A stretch of 64,000 nucleotides of DNA from Streptomyces mangrovisoli (GTDB taxonomy: Bacteria > Actinomycetota > Actinomycetes > Streptomycetales > Streptomycetaceae): positions 147,077 to 211,076 of the forward strand of contig NZ_LAVA02000011.1 in assembly GCF_000974985.2 (NCBI RefSeq). Reading direction: 5' to 3'. The notes beneath the pieces are model-generated. The model was given only the letters and a program-made list of their open reading frames with translations. It was not told the origin of the DNA and ran no database searches. The position numbers were made by a program, and so were the translations under genes. Positions 31,091-40,467 of this stretch are shown here, in pieces. Positions within the stretch are counted from its first letter, which is position 1, and each line of letters opens with the position of its first letter.

Positions 31091-32113
31091 TCAGCGCGCG
31101 ATCAGGCTGGAATGACGTACCACCAGCTCGGGTTGGAGAACCACCCGCCGGTGCTGGTGCGGCGCCTCTCCCGCGGACTCGGTCTCCTCCAGCAGCAGCT
31201 CGGCGGCGAGCGCGCCCATGGTGACCGCGGGCTGCCGTACGGAGGTCAGCGGCACCGCGGCCGCTGCGGCGAACTCGATGTCGTCGTAGCCGACGATGGC
31301 GAGGTCGCGGGGGACGGAGACGCCGGCCGCGTACAGCGCCTGGAGCACGCCGAGGGCGAGCAGGTCGTTGGCGCAGAAGACGGCGGTCGGGCGGTCGGCG
31401 AGGCCGAGCAGGCGGGCGCCCGCGTCCCGGCCGGCGGCCACGTCGAGCCGTTCGGTGGGCAGCTCGCGCAGGCACTCGGGGCCGAGGCCGGCCTCGGCGA
31501 GCGCGTTCAGGGCGCCGATGCGCCGGTCGCGGACCTGGTTCAGGCCAGGGGGGCCGCTGACGTAGGCGATCGAGCGGTGCCCGGCGTCCACGAGATGCCG
31601 TACGGCGAGCGCGCCGCCCGCCACGTCGTCCACCGACACGGAGCACTCGGTGGTGCCCTCCGCGACCCGGTCGACGAGCACGAACGGGATGCCGTGGCGG
31701 CGGAACGCGGCGATGTTGCGGCCCGTCGCGTCGGCCGGGGTGAGCAGCACGCCCCGCACCCGCTGCTCGGCGAAGAGGGACAGGTAGTCGGCCTCCTCGC
31801 CCGCGCTCTGCGCGCTGTTGCAGACCATCACGCCGAGCCCGGCGTCGCGGGCGGCGCGCTCGGCTCCGCGGGCGACGTCGACGAAGAAGGGGTTGCCCAT
31901 GTCGAGCACGAGCAGCCCCATGATCCGGGACCGGCCGGCGCGCAGCTGGCGCGCGGACTCGCTGCGCACGTACCCGAGCCGGTCGATCGCGGACTGCACG
32001 CGCGCCCGGGTCTCGCTGGCGACGCTGTCCGGGCGGTTGATGACGTTCGAGACCGTGCCGACGGAGACTCCGGCGGCGCGGGCGACGTCCTTGATACCCA
32101 CCGACTGGGCCAT
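31091..32113 (-). CDS. LacI-family regulator of rhamnose genes
   Basis: A 340-residue LacI repressor. The N-terminal helix-turn-helix and hinge read GIKDVARAAGVSVGTVSNVI...GYVRSESARQLRAG, then a periplasmic-binding-like sugar domain (IMGLLVLDMGNPFFVDVARG; VDRVAEGTTECSVSVDDVAG). ATG 32113 follows GGAGGTC. It sits at the end of the rhamnose transport operon, separated by a hairpin, and is the only regulator within the cluster. So it most likely binds the two TGAAA..TTTCA-type operators at 38796 and 38961, with L-rhamnose or a catabolite as inducer (inference from context). Confidence 0.87.
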   Translation of the reverse strand: MAQSVGIKDVARAAGVSVGTVSNVINRPDSVASETRARVQSAIDRLGYVRSESARQLRAGRSRIMGLLVLDMGNPFFVDVARGAERAARDAGLGVMVCNSAQSAGEEADYLSLFAEQRVRGVLLTPADATGRNIAAFRRHGIPFVLVDRVAEGTTECSVSVDDVAGGALAVRHLVDAGHRSIAYVSGPPGLNQVRDRRIGALNALAEAGLGPECLRELPTERLDVAAGRDAGARLLGLADRPTAVFCANDLLALGVLQALYAAGVSVPRDLAIVGYDDIEFAAAAAVPLTSVRQPAVTMGALAAELLLEETESAGEAPHQHRRVVLQPELVVRHSSLIAR

Positions 32114-32182
32114 CGGGCGGAGACCTCCACGTGAACAGGGGGCGGCGGGGCCCCACACATTAGCGTCATCGAACCACGGAAA

Positions 32183-32198
32183 CCGCCCGGTCAGGCGG
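32183..32198 (-). terminator. Hairpin at end of the rhamnose transport operon
   Basis: On the minus strand CCGCC, a six-base loop containing the BNR stop codon, and GGCGG are followed by TTT. It separates the BNR gene from the LacI gene 77 bases on. Weak but well placed. Confidence 0.4.
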
Positions 32199-33633
32199 GC
32201 AGCGCGTAGTCCGCGACATGCAGCGCCGAGGGGGTGGTCCCGCTCGACGCCTCCTGGTACAGGAACGACAGGGTGTGGTCCTCGGCGACGCGTGTCCGGT
32301 CGATCACGACCTCGCCGAACGCGTTCAGTCCGCCGCCGTCGTCGAGCAGCGTCCAGTCGGTGTGGCCGGAGGACCTGGACGCGGCGGCGATCCGTCCCCG
32401 GGGGAGGATCGCGTAGGCGTTGTCGTACCGGTCGAGGACCAGGGCGGTGCGCTGGCTGGAGTGCAGCGCGAAGGGCAGTTCGGTCTTGTGCCAGCGGCCG
32501 TCGGCGTCCTTGCGCAGGTGGTGCGCGCGGGCGCGGGCGGCCCGGTCGGCGGCGTACGGCCCGGTGCAGGGGCCGTGGCGCTCGGGCACGTGACTGATGA
32601 TCGCGTGCGGCAGCCCGGCCGAGTCGACGGCCTGGCTCTCCTGGTTCATCAGGGCGTGGTCCGGGCCGAGCGGGTCGACGACGAGCCCGGGGTCGGTGAC
32701 GGTCACCGTGTCCGGGGTGCCGGTGATGGCGACGAGGGTCCCCGCGTCGGTGTGCCAGGTGCGCCCGCGGTCGGCGGAGCGCACGTAGCCGGTGTCGTGG
32801 TTGGTGAGGCCGCCCGGGTGGCGCAGGACGGCGGGGTCGCGTTCGCGCCAGGTGAAGAAGGCGTGCAGCAGGCCGTCGCCGCCGTAGCCGATGCCGTGCA
32901 GATACATGTTGCGGGCGGTGCTGGAGCCGTGGGCGGTGGTGTAGGTGCCGGTGGAGCCGGTCCACTCCCCCAGCTCGGTCCAGGCCGAACCGTCGTACTC
33001 CGCGAGGGCGTTGCGCCCGTCGCCGGACTCGCCGGTGCGGTAGCCGAGTTGGAGGCGGCCCTCGGGGGTGGGGAGGAACTGCGGATAGGTGAAGCGGGTC
33101 GTGAGCGCGAGCCCGTCGAGCGTCGACCGCACGGGGCCGAGGACGTCCGGCGTCCATGCGGTGCCGGCCGGGTCGTCGAGGAGCCCGGCGGCGGACTTCA
33201 CGTAGAAGTAGCCGTCGCTGTGGGCGTCCATGACGAGGTGCAGCCGGCCGTCGAGCGGGGAGTGGCCGAGCGAGATGACGTTGTGCGAGTCGTCGCTCTT
33301 GAGGCGGTGGGCGAGGGTGATCGTGGACCAGCCGCCGGATCCGCCCGCCCCGCCAGTGCCGCCCGCGCGGTCCGCCCGGTCCGCGCCGAGCGCTCGGCGG
33401 GCGACGACGGCGTGCCGGGTGGCGGTCCACCAGGCCGCGTACTGATGGCCGCGGTGGGTGAACAGTCCGTTCTGCTGGAAGGAGTTGTTGTTGACGAGTC
33501 CGTCGTAGGAGACGAAGTAGAGCGCCCGCGGGTCGAGTTCGGTGATACGACGGCGAGTCACGGAGGGGGTGGGTGGCGCCGCGCGCCGGTCGGACGGCGG
33601 CGCCCCGGTGCGGGGGGTGTGGTGGGGTGGCAT
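32191..33633 (-). CDS. BNR_4 repeat propeller, candidate rhamnosyl-glucuronate lyase
   Basis: A 480-residue protein resembling the BNR_4 family: RALYFVSYDGLVNNNSFQQN, RHAVVARRALG, LGHSPLDGRLHLVMDAHSDG, RFTYPQFLPTPEGRLQLGYR and DTGYVRSADRGRTWHTDAG are propeller blades rich in aromatic and acidic residues. It has no clear signal peptide in the first 30 residues. Its place at the end of the rhamnose importer operon, 17 bases after rhaM, implies it feeds that pathway. Some BNR_4-like propellers (polysaccharide lyase group PL42) cleave L-rhamnose from glucuronate in gum arabic; that activity is my best inference, not a demonstrated match. ATG 33633 follows GGGAGAG. Confidence 0.75.
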   Translation of the reverse strand: MPPHHTPRTGAPPSDRRAAPPTPSVTRRRITELDPRALYFVSYDGLVNNNSFQQNGLFTHRGHQYAAWWTATRHAVVARRALGADRADRAGGTGGAGGSGGWSTITLAHRLKSDDSHNVISLGHSPLDGRLHLVMDAHSDGYFYVKSAAGLLDDPAGTAWTPDVLGPVRSTLDGLALTTRFTYPQFLPTPEGRLQLGYRTGESGDGRNALAEYDGSAWTELGEWTGSTGTYTTAHGSSTARNMYLHGIGYGGDGLLHAFFTWRERDPAVLRHPGGLTNHDTGYVRSADRGRTWHTDAGTLVAITGTPDTVTVTDPGLVVDPLGPDHALMNQESQAVDSAGLPHAIISHVPERHGPCTGPYAADRAARARAHHLRKDADGRWHKTELPFALHSSQRTALVLDRYDNAYAILPRGRIAAASRSSGHTDWTLLDDGGGLNAFGEVVIDRTRVAEDHTLSFLYQEASSGTTPSALHVADYALPA

Positions 33634-33650
33634 GGCCGGTCTCTCCCGCG

Positions 33651-33971
33651 TCAGGCGAGGTGGAACACTTCGCTGAGGGGCTTCATGGCCTCGTCGGGCC
33701 GGGCGCCGTCCAGCGACTCGAAGAACGGCGCCATCTCCGCCTGCCAGCGGGCGTTGACGTCGGTGGCCTCCATGGCGGCCTGGGCGGCAGCGAAGTCCTC
33801 GGTCTCCAGATAGCCGACGAGCAGTCCGTCGTCCCGCAGGAAGAGCGAGTAGTTGTGCCAGCCGGTCGCGCCGAGCGCCTCGAGCATCTCCGGCCACACG
33901 GCCGCGTGACGCTCGCGGTACTCGGCCAGCCGGTCCGCCCTGACCTTCAGCAGGAAGCACACGCGCTGCAT
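33651..33971 (-). CDS. rhaM: L-rhamnose mutarotase
   Basis: A 106-residue RhaM/RhaU-family protein: MQRVCFLLKVRADRLAEYRE with HAAVWPEMLEALG and the catalytic-region GWHNYSLFLRDDGLLVGYLE. The family interconverts alpha and beta anomers of L-rhamnose, supplying the form used by the isomerase. ATG 33971 has GAGGGGG six bases upstream; a GTG/ATG 18 bases earlier overlaps the end of rhaS and lacks spacing. The gene sits in the importer operon between rhaS and the BNR gene. Confidence 0.92.
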   Translation of the reverse strand: MQRVCFLLKVRADRLAEYRERHAAVWPEMLEALGATGWHNYSLFLRDDGLLVGYLETEDFAAAQAAMEATDVNARWQAEMAPFFESLDGARPDEAMKPLSEVFHLA

Positions 33972-33988
33972 CAACGCCCCCTCGGACA

Positions 33989-35068
33989 TCAGAAGTTGAA
34001 CTGGTCGATGTTGTCCTTCGTGAACACCGTGGGCTTGCCCAGGTTGATCACGCCGTCCTTGCCGATGGTGTAGGTGGTGTCGCCGGCCTTGAAGGTCTCG
34101 CCCTCCTTGCCGGTGATCTGGCCGGAGGACAGCGCGACCGCGGTGCGGGCGGCGAGGTCACCGAGCTTCGCCGGGTCCCACAGCTCGAAGCCCTCGACGG
34201 TGCCGTTCTTGACGTACTTGCGCATGTCGTTGGGCGTGCCGAGGCCGGTCAGCTTCACCTTGCCCTTGTACTTGGAGCCGGACAGGTACTGCGCGGCCGC
34301 CTTGATGCCGACCGTGGTCGGGGAGATGATCCCCTTCAGGTTCGGGTACTGCTGGAGCAGGCCCTGGGTCTGCTGGAAGGACTGCTGGGCGTCGTCGTTG
34401 CCGTACGCGACCTTGACCAGCTTGATGTTCTTGTACTTGGGGTCCTTCAGCTCGTCCTTCATGTAGCCGATCCAGGTGTTCTGGTTCGTCGCGGTCTGCG
34501 CGGCGGACAGGATCGCGATCTGGCCCTTGTAGCCGATCTGCTCGGCGAGCAGCTGCACCTCGGTACGGCCGAGGTCCTCGGCGGACGCCTGGGAGACGAA
34601 GGCGTTGCGGCAGTCCGTCTTGGTGTCGGAGTCGTAGGTGACGACCTTGATGCCGTTCTTCATGGCCTGCTTGAGGGCGGTGCACAGCGCGCCCGGGTCC
34701 TGCGCGGACACGGCCATCGCGTCGACCTGCTGCTGGGTCAGGGTGTTGACGTAGGAGACCTGGCCGGAGGTGTCGGTGGCGCTGCTCGGGCCGACCTCCT
34801 TGTACGACTCGCCGAGCTCCTCCAGCGCCTTCTTGCCGCCGTTGTCGGAGGAGGTGAAGTACGGGTTGTTGACCGCCTTGGGCAGGAAGCCGACGGTCAG
34901 CCCCTTCTTGAGGGCCGCGTTCGGGTTCGCCTTGCCGGAGGTGGCGGCGCCGGCGGAGTCGTCCTTGACGTCGTTCTTGGTGGTGCCGCCGCAGGCGGTG
35001 AGGCCCAGGGCGAGGGAGGTGACGGCGGCGAGCGCCGCGCAGCTGCGGCGGATGGCTGACTTGCGCAT
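33989..35068 (-). CDS. rhaS: Rhamnose ABC transporter substrate-binding lipoprotein
   Basis: A 359-residue periplasmic-binding-type lipoprotein. The signal peptide ends in a lipobox (LGLTAC, Cys about residue 26). The mature part is a type I sugar-binding protein (LTVGFLPKAVNNPYFTSSDN; QQQVDAMAVSAQDPGALC; SPTTVGIKAAAQYL), the CUT2 class that pairs with a double-ATPase subunit. Specificity for L-rhamnose comes from the neighbours rhaM, rhaI, rhaEW and rhaB. It is the fourth gene of the minus-strand operon; 65 bases separate it from the permease upstream. Confidence 0.92.
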   Translation of the reverse strand: MRKSAIRRSCAALAAVTSLALGLTACGGTTKNDVKDDSAGAATSGKANPNAALKKGLTVGFLPKAVNNPYFTSSDNGGKKALEELGESYKEVGPSSATDTSGQVSYVNTLTQQQVDAMAVSAQDPGALCTALKQAMKNGIKVVTYDSDTKTDCRNAFVSQASAEDLGRTEVQLLAEQIGYKGQIAILSAAQTATNQNTWIGYMKDELKDPKYKNIKLVKVAYGNDDAQQSFQQTQGLLQQYPNLKGIISPTTVGIKAAAQYLSGSKYKGKVKLTGLGTPNDMRKYVKNGTVEGFELWDPAKLGDLAARTAVALSSGQITGKEGETFKAGDTTYTIGKDGVINLGKPTVFTKDNIDQFNF

Positions 35069-35133
35069 GGCGGATTGTCCTTCTGACGAGGTGTGACGAA
35101 GGTGAGAGAAAGAAAGAGGGCGAGGCGAGCGGT

Positions 35134-36108
35134 CTAGCCGGGGGACCCGGCGGCCCGTGCGATCGCGATCTGCCGGGCCACCCGCGGCCCGAGCACGGAG
35201 ATCACGAGCAGCACGCCCGTGACGACGATCTGCGACTGCGCGGAGACGTTGAGCAGGCTCATCACGTTCTGGAGCGCGCCGAGCAGGAACACTCCGGCGA
35301 CCGCGCCGCCGAGCGTGCCCTTGCCGCCGTCGAAGTCGATACCGCCCAGCAACACGGCGGCGACGACGGAGAGTTCGAGTCCGGTGGCGTTGTCGTACCG
35401 GGCGCTGGCGTAGTGCAGGGCCCAGAACACGCCGGTGAGGGAGGCCATCACGCCGGTCACCGTGAACAGGAGCAGCTTGGCCCGCTTGACGCGGATGCCG
35501 GCGAACCGGGCGGCCTCCTCGCTCGCGCCGATCGCGAACAGCGACCGTCCGAACGGGGTGGCGTGCAGCACGACCACGGCGATCGCGAGCAGGACGAGGA
35601 AGGGCAGGAAGGCCTGCGGCAGGAAGCTGTCGCCGAACCGTCCGGCGGCGAAGTCCAGGTACTGGGTGGGGAAGTCGGTGACCGCGTTCGAGCCGAGCAC
35701 GATCTGTGCGATGCCCCGGTAGGCGGCGAGCGTGCCGATGGTGACGGCGAGGGAGGGCAGTCCGAGCCGGGTCACGAGCAGGCCGTTGACCAGGCCGCAC
35801 ACCACGCCGAGCAGCAGGCAGATCGGGATGATCGTCTCGATCGCCATGCCGTCGTTCCACAGCTTGCCCATCACCGCGCCGGAGAGACCGGCGGTGGACG
35901 CGACGGACAGGTCGATCTCGCCGGAGACGACCAGCAGGGTCATCGGCAGCGCGATCAGCGCGATCGGCAGGGTGTTGCCGAGGAAGAACGACAGGTTCAG
36001 GGCGTTGCCGAAGCCGTCCACGAAGCCGAAGGAGAACAGCAGCAGGACGATCAGGAGGGCGCCGACGACCGTGTCCCAGCGGATCGCGCGCGTCAAGGAC
36101 TCAGGCAT
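35134..36108 (-). CDS. rhaQ: Rhamnose ABC transporter permease
   Basis: A 324-residue CUT2-type permease with about eight to ten membrane helices and the conserved cytoplasmic motif GATP-like region HATPFGRSLFAIGASEEAARFAGI that contacts the ATPase. N-terminal [19 protein letters not shown] 36108 overlaps the end of the other permease gene by 8 bases (ATGCCTGA), which with AGAAGGGG upstream supports this start and translational coupling. Together with rhaP it forms the heterodimeric channel for L-rhamnose. Confidence 0.92.
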   Translation of the reverse strand: MPESLTRAIRWDTVVGALLIVLLLFSFGFVDGFGNALNLSFFLGNTLPIALIALPMTLLVVSGEIDLSVASTAGLSGAVMGKLWNDGMAIETIIPICLLLGVVCGLVNGLLVTRLGLPSLAVTIGTLAAYRGIAQIVLGSNAVTDFPTQYLDFAAGRFGDSFLPQAFLPFLVLLAIAVVVLHATPFGRSLFAIGASEEAARFAGIRVKRAKLLLFTVTGVMASLTGVFWALHYASARYDNATGLELSVVAAVLLGGIDFDGGKGTLGGAVAGVFLLGALQNVMSLLNVSAQSQIVVTGVLLVISVLGPRVARQIAIARAAGSPG

Positions 36109-37237
36109 GGGTGTTCCCCTTCTCCGCACCGGACGGGTCCGACGGCGAGTTGTCCTGCTGCGGCAGGCTCGCGGCCGGCCCCGACGTGGCCGCCGTCCCC
36201 TTCCGCAGCGCCGACTTCTTCTTCAGCGCCGTCGCGACCCGCACGGCGACGACCCGGTCGACCGCGATGGCGAGCAGCAGCAGTACGCCGTTGATGGCGA
36301 GCACCCACACGGAGCTGACGCCGAGGGCGGGCAGCACGCTGTTGATGGAGGTCAGCAGCAGCGCGCCGAGAGCCGCGCCGTAGACGCTGCCGGAGCCGCC
36401 GGTGAAGACCACGCCGCCGACCACCACCGCGCTGACGACGGTGAGTTCGTAGCCGTTGCCGGTGCTGGAGTCGACGTTGCCGAACCGGGCGAGGTACATG
36501 GCGCCGGCCAGGCCCGCGAGGCCGCCGCAGACGGTGTACGCGGCGAGGATGCGCTTGCGCACGGGGATGCCCGCGAGCCGGGCCGCCTCCGGGTTGGAGC
36601 CGAGCGCGTACAGTTCGCGGCCGCTGCCGAACTGCTTGAGGTAGTACGCCACCACGACCAGCACGGCGAGGGCGATCAGCGCGAGCCACGGCACCGCGGA
36701 GATGCCGCCGGAGCCGAAGTCGACGAATCCGCCGGGGAGATCGGCCGCGGTGATCTGCCGGGAGCCGACCCAGATGGAGTCGGCGCCGCGGATGATGTAG
36801 AGCGTGCCGAGCGTGACGACGAGGGCGGGTACCTGGCCGAGGCTCACCAGCAGGCCGTTGACGAGGCCGCAGCCGATGCCGAGCAGGATCGCGAACACGA
36901 TCGCCAGAACGGGGTTCCCGCCGCCCTGGAGGTAGGTGCCGGCCGCGAACGCGGTGATGCCGAGCGTGGAGCCGACGGACAGGTCGACGTTGCGGGTGAT
37001 CACGACGAGGGACTGGCCGGTGGCGACCAGCACCAGGATCGTGGCGTTCAGCAGCAGGTCCTTGATGCCCTGCTCGGACAGGAACTGGCTGTTGCCCGCC
37101 TCGGTGACGGCGATCATCACCAGGAACACGACGAGGATGGCGAGTTCGCGCATCTTGAAGACGCGGTCGGCGAGCCGGGTGCCGCTGGACTTCGGTACGC
37201 CGGCGACGGTGGTCTCGTGCGGGGTGGTCACCGTCAT
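36101..37237 (-). CDS. rhaP: Rhamnose ABC transporter permease
   Basis: A 378-residue CUT2-type permease. The membrane core opens [20 protein letters not shown] and includes the EAA-like loop [22 protein letters not shown]. The C-terminal about 45 residues are a hydrophilic tail ([17 protein letters not shown] onward) longer than in most permeases. ATG 37237 overlaps the rhaT stop (ATGA), so the two are translationally coupled. It pairs with rhaQ, whose start it overlaps at its 3' end. Confidence 0.92.
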   Translation of the reverse strand: MTVTTPHETTVAGVPKSSGTRLADRVFKMRELAILVVFLVMIAVTEAGNSQFLSEQGIKDLLLNATILVLVATGQSLVVITRNVDLSVGSTLGITAFAAGTYLQGGGNPVLAIVFAILLGIGCGLVNGLLVSLGQVPALVVTLGTLYIIRGADSIWVGSRQITAADLPGGFVDFGSGGISAVPWLALIALAVLVVVAYYLKQFGSGRELYALGSNPEAARLAGIPVRKRILAAYTVCGGLAGLAGAMYLARFGNVDSSTGNGYELTVVSAVVVGGVVFTGGSGSVYGAALGALLLTSINSVLPALGVSSVWVLAINGVLLLLAIAVDRVVAVRVATALKKKSALRKGTAATSGPAASLPQQDNSPSDPSGAEKGNTHA

Positions 37238-38751
37238 GCGGCGGCCCTCCCGGTGGCTGCGGCCATCACGGTTTCCTCGGTGGCTTCGGAGCGGGGGATC
37301 TCGGCGGTCAGCCGGCCCTCGTGCATCACGAGCACGCGGTCGGCCATGCCGAGGATCTCGGGCAGGTCGGAGGAGATCATCAGCACCGCCACGCCGTCGG
37401 CGGCGAGCTGGGACAGCAGCCGGTGCACCTCGGCCTTGGTGCCGACGTCGATACCGCGGGTGGGCTCGTCGACGATCAGCACCCGGGGGCCGGTGGCCAG
37501 CCACTTGGCGAGGACCACCTTCTGCTGGTTGCCGCCGGACAGCGTGGAGACGGTGTCGGCGATCCGGGCGTACTTCACCTGGAGCTTGACGGCCCAGTCC
37601 AGGGAGCGGCTGCGTTCGGCGCCGCGGTCCATCAGACCGGCCCTGACGGTGGTGCGCAGGCCGGTGAGGCCGATGTTGCGCTCGATGGACATGTCCATCA
37701 CCAGACCCTGGGCCCGTCGGTCCTCGGGGACCAGGGCGAGTCCGGCGGCCATCGCGGTGGAGGGTGCGCCGCTGGTCAACTGCTTTCCGTCGACCTCGAC
37801 TTCGCCGGCGTCCCAGCGGTCCACGCCGAACACCGCGCGGGCCACCTCGGTACGGCCGGCGCCGACGAGCCCGGCGAGGCCGACGATCTCGCCGCGCCGC
37901 ACGTCGAAGGAGATGTCGGTGAACACGCCCTCGCGGGTCAACCGCCGCACGCTGAGCGCGACATCGCCCGGCGTAACGTCCTGCTTGGGGTAGAGCTCGT
38001 CGAGGTCGCGGCCGACCATGCGGCGCACGAGGTCGTCCTCGGTCATGCCGTCCAGCGGTTCGCTGGCGATCCAGGCGCCGTCGCGCAGGGTGGTGACGCG
38101 CCGGCAGATCTGGAAGATCTCCTCCAGGCGGTGGGAGATGAACAGCACGGCGGCGCCCTGGTCGCGCAGGGTGCGCACGACGCCGAAGAGGCGGGCGACC
38201 TCGCTGCCGGTGAGGGCGGCGGTCGGCTCGTCCATGATCAGGACGCGGGCGTCGAAGGAGAGCGCCTTGGCGATCTCCACGATCTGCTGGTCGGCGATGG
38301 ACAGGCCGCTGGCTGGACGGTCCGGGTCGAGCTCGACGCCGAGCCGCTTCATCAGGGCGAGGGTGGCCGCGTGGGTGGCCTTGTGGTCGATGCGGCCGAG
38401 GGCCCGCTTGGGCTGGCGGCCCATGAAGATGTTCTCGGCGATCGACAGGTCGGGAAAGAGGGTCGGTTCCTGGTAGATCACGGCGATGCCGGCGTCGCGG
38501 GCGTCGCCGGGTCCGTGGAAGACGACGGGTTCGCCCGCGAGCAGCACCCGGCCGGCGTCCGGCCGGTGCACCCCGGCGAGCGTCTTGATCAGGGTCGACT
38601 TGCCCGCGCCGTTCTCCCCGGCGAGGGCGTGCACCTCACCGGCGTACAGCTCGAGCGACACGTTCCGCAGGGCGCGCACGGCTCCGAAGGACTTCGAGAC
38701 GTCCTCGAGCGCCAGCACCGGGGCGGTCCCCGTGTCGGACGGGTGGGTCAT
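37234..38751 (-). CDS. rhaT: Rhamnose ABC transporter ATP-binding protein (two ABC domains)
   Basis: A 505-residue double-ABC ATPase of the CUT2 sugar-importer class. The first domain has Walker [10 protein letters not shown], the signature LSIADQQ and Walker [11 protein letters not shown]. The second has the typically degenerate Walker [10 protein letters not shown], a full signature LSGGNQQK and [14 protein letters not shown] 38751 follows GAGGAG and is the first gene of the minus-strand operon. Its promoter (TTGACG-18-TAACTT) and a LacI-type operator lie 45-100 bases upstream. It energises uptake of L-rhamnose through RhaPQ. Confidence 0.93.
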   Translation of the reverse strand: MTHPSDTGTAPVLALEDVSKSFGAVRALRNVSLELYAGEVHALAGENGAGKSTLIKTLAGVHRPDAGRVLLAGEPVVFHGPGDARDAGIAVIYQEPTLFPDLSIAENIFMGRQPKRALGRIDHKATHAATLALMKRLGVELDPDRPASGLSIADQQIVEIAKALSFDARVLIMDEPTAALTGSEVARLFGVVRTLRDQGAAVLFISHRLEEIFQICRRVTTLRDGAWIASEPLDGMTEDDLVRRMVGRDLDELYPKQDVTPGDVALSVRRLTREGVFTDISFDVRRGEIVGLAGLVGAGRTEVARAVFGVDRWDAGEVEVDGKQLTSGAPSTAMAAGLALVPEDRRAQGLVMDMSIERNIGLTGLRTTVRAGLMDRGAERSRSLDWAVKLQVKYARIADTVSTLSGGNQQKVVLAKWLATGPRVLIVDEPTRGIDVGTKAEVHRLLSQLAADGVAVLMISSDLPEILGMADRVLVMHEGRLTAEIPRSEATEETVMAAATGRAAA

Positions 38752-38795
38752 GGGGGCTCCTCGACGACACCGGCCGGAAGGCCCGCACCGCGTCG

Positions 38796-38807
38796 TGAAA
38801 GGTTTCA
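38796..38807. promoter_or_regulatory. LacI-type operator 1, rhaT side
   Basis: TGAAAGGTTTCA: symmetrical TGAAA/TTTCA arms around GG. It lies 15 bases downstream of the rhaT -10 box, overlapping the transcription start region, as for classical repression. Confidence 0.65.
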
Positions 38808-38821
38808 ACTGGGTTGCCGGG

Positions 38822-38851
38822 AAGTTAGACACTTCAGCCATGTCACGTCAA
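38822..38851 (-). promoter_or_regulatory. Promoter of the rhamnose transport operon
   Basis: Minus-strand TTGACG (38851-38846), 18-base spacer, TAACTT (38827-38822). Confidence 0.6.
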
Positions 38852-38924
38852 TGGTGCGAGTCGAAAAACTTCTGAGACCCGAAGGTCACGGCGGAGTTAC
38901 GGAGAACCGGGTGCACCGGAACGC

Positions 38925-38953
38925 TTGACACCTCTCCCGAGGGCTCATAGCTT
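38925..38953 (+). promoter_or_regulatory. Promoter of the rhaI-rhaEW-rhaB arm
   Basis: TTGACA (38925-38930), 17-base spacer, TAGCTT (38948-38953). The -35 matches the consensus exactly. Confidence 0.65.
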
Positions 38954-38960
38954 GCCGTTC

Positions 38961-38972
38961 TGAATCGTTTCA
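38961..38972. promoter_or_regulatory. LacI-type operator 2, rhaI side
   Basis: TGAATCGTTTCA: TGAA/TTCA arms with a CG centre, starting 8 bases after the -10 box, so it covers the expected start of transcription. Its centre is 165 bases from operator 1. Confidence 0.6.
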
Positions 38973-39058
38973 CCAGTTCAGTCAGTCGACGCACCCGGTC
39001 GACTCATCACCTCGACTTTTGAAGTCGCTGTCGCGACCGATGCCACAGGAGCCCTGCT

Positions 39059-40219
39059 GTGACCGACCTCGCCGCGGTGAAGGCCGCGCTCAAGTCCCAG
39101 GCCATCGAGACGCCGTCGTGGGCGTACGGGAACTCGGGGACCCGTTTCAAGGTGTTCGCCCAGCAGGGCGTGCCCCGCACTCCGCAGGAGAAGCTGGACG
39201 ACGCGGCCCAGGTGCACGCGTTCACCAGGGTGGCGCCGACCGTCTCCCTGCACATCCCGTGGGACAAGGTCGAGGACTACGCCGCCCTCGCCAAGCACGC
39301 CGAGGACCGCGGCGTGCGGCTCGGCGCCATCAACTCCAACACCTTCCAGGACGACGACTACAAGCTCGGCAGCATCTGCCACCCGGACGCCGCGGTCCGC
39401 CGCAAGGCCGTGGACCACCTGCTGGAGTGCGTCGACATCATGGACGCCACCGGCTCGCGCGATCTGAAGCTGTGGTTCGCCGACGGCACCAACTACCCCG
39501 GCCAGGACGACCTCCGCGGCCGCCAGGACCGCCTCGCCGAGGGTCTCGCCGAGGTGTACGGGCGGCTCGGCGAGCACCAGCGGATGCTGCTGGAGTACAA
39601 GTTCTTCGAGCCGGCCTTCTACTCGACCGACGTGCCGGACTGGGGCACCGCCTACGCGCACTGCCTCAAGCTCGGCCCGAAGGCGCAGGTCGTCGTCGAC
39701 ACCGGGCACCACGCGCCGGGCACCAACATCGAGTTCATCGTGGCGACCCTGCTGCGCGAGGACAAGCTCGGCGGGTTCGACTTCAACTCCCGCTTCTACG
39801 CCGACGACGACCTGATGGTCGGCGCCGCGGACCCCTTCCAGCTGTTCCGGATCATGTACGAGGTGGTGCGCGGCGGGGGCCTCGGCTCGGACGTCGCCTT
39901 CATGCTCGACCAGTGCCACAACATCGAGGCGAAGATCCCGGCGATCATCCGCTCGGTCATGAACGTCCAGGAGGCCACCGCCAAGGCCCTCCTCGTCGAC
40001 CGGGACGCGCTGACGGACGCGCAGCGCTCGGGTGACGTACTCGAGGCGAACGCGGTGCTGATGGACGCGTACAACACGGACGTACGTCCGCTGCTGCGCG
40101 AGGTGCGCGAGGAGCTGGGCATCGACCCCGACCCGATCGCGGCGTACCGCCGGTCCGGCTGGGGTGAGCGGATCGTCTCCGAGCGGGTGGGCGGGGAGCA
40201 GGCCGGTTGGGGGGCCTGA
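39059..40219 (+). CDS. rhaI: L-rhamnose isomerase (RhaI type)
   Basis: A 386-residue TIM-barrel sugar isomerase of the RhaI type found in Gram-positive bacteria, not the E. coli RhaA type. Recognisable segments are [63 protein letters not shown] and [14 protein letters not shown], which hold the metal and substrate ligands. It converts L-rhamnose to L-rhamnulose. The start is GTG 39059 with CAGGAG upstream. It is the first gene of the plus-strand arm, with a consensus promoter and operator just ahead. Confidence 0.93.
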   Translation: MTDLAAVKAALKSQAIETPSWAYGNSGTRFKVFAQQGVPRTPQEKLDDAAQVHAFTRVAPTVSLHIPWDKVEDYAALAKHAEDRGVRLGAINSNTFQDDDYKLGSICHPDAAVRRKAVDHLLECVDIMDATGSRDLKLWFADGTNYPGQDDLRGRQDRLAEGLAEVYGRLGEHQRMLLEYKFFEPAFYSTDVPDWGTAYAHCLKLGPKAQVVVDTGHHAPGTNIEFIVATLLREDKLGGFDFNSRFYADDDLMVGAADPFQLFRIMYEVVRGGGLGSDVAFMLDQCHNIEAKIPAIIRSVMNVQEATAKALLVDRDALTDAQRSGDVLEANAVLMDAYNTDVRPLLREVREELGIDPDPIAAYRRSGWGERIVSERVGGEQAGWGA

Positions 40220-40310
40220 CCCCTGCGGGGGCGCGCCGGCTGACGGTGGGCGGGGCAACGGGGTGTCCCGGCCCCCGCCCCTTCCGGGCCCCGGGCCCCT
40301 GTGCCCCGTC

Positions 40311-40420
40311 AGGGGCGCGGGGAACTGCGCGACCAGCCACGACGGACCCGCACGGGGGCACCACCCGGATCGCCCGCCCGCGGGCCTGCGGGGGCTGAGC
40401 GCGCAGTTCCCCGCGCCCCT
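40311..40420. repeat. Inverted pair of the dispersed 21-base repeat
   Basis: A perfect 21-base arm at 40311-40331 (AGGGGCGCGGGGAACTGC and on) is the exact complement of 40400-40420, with 68 bases between. It could form a long stem-loop in the 248-base rhaI-rhaEW gap and attenuate or stabilise the transcript. The same 21-base word is present twice at 26.5 kb. Confidence 0.8.
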
Positions 40421-40467
40421 GGAAGGGGCACCCACAGAACGCTTTCCGACGAACTTAAGGAATCCGC

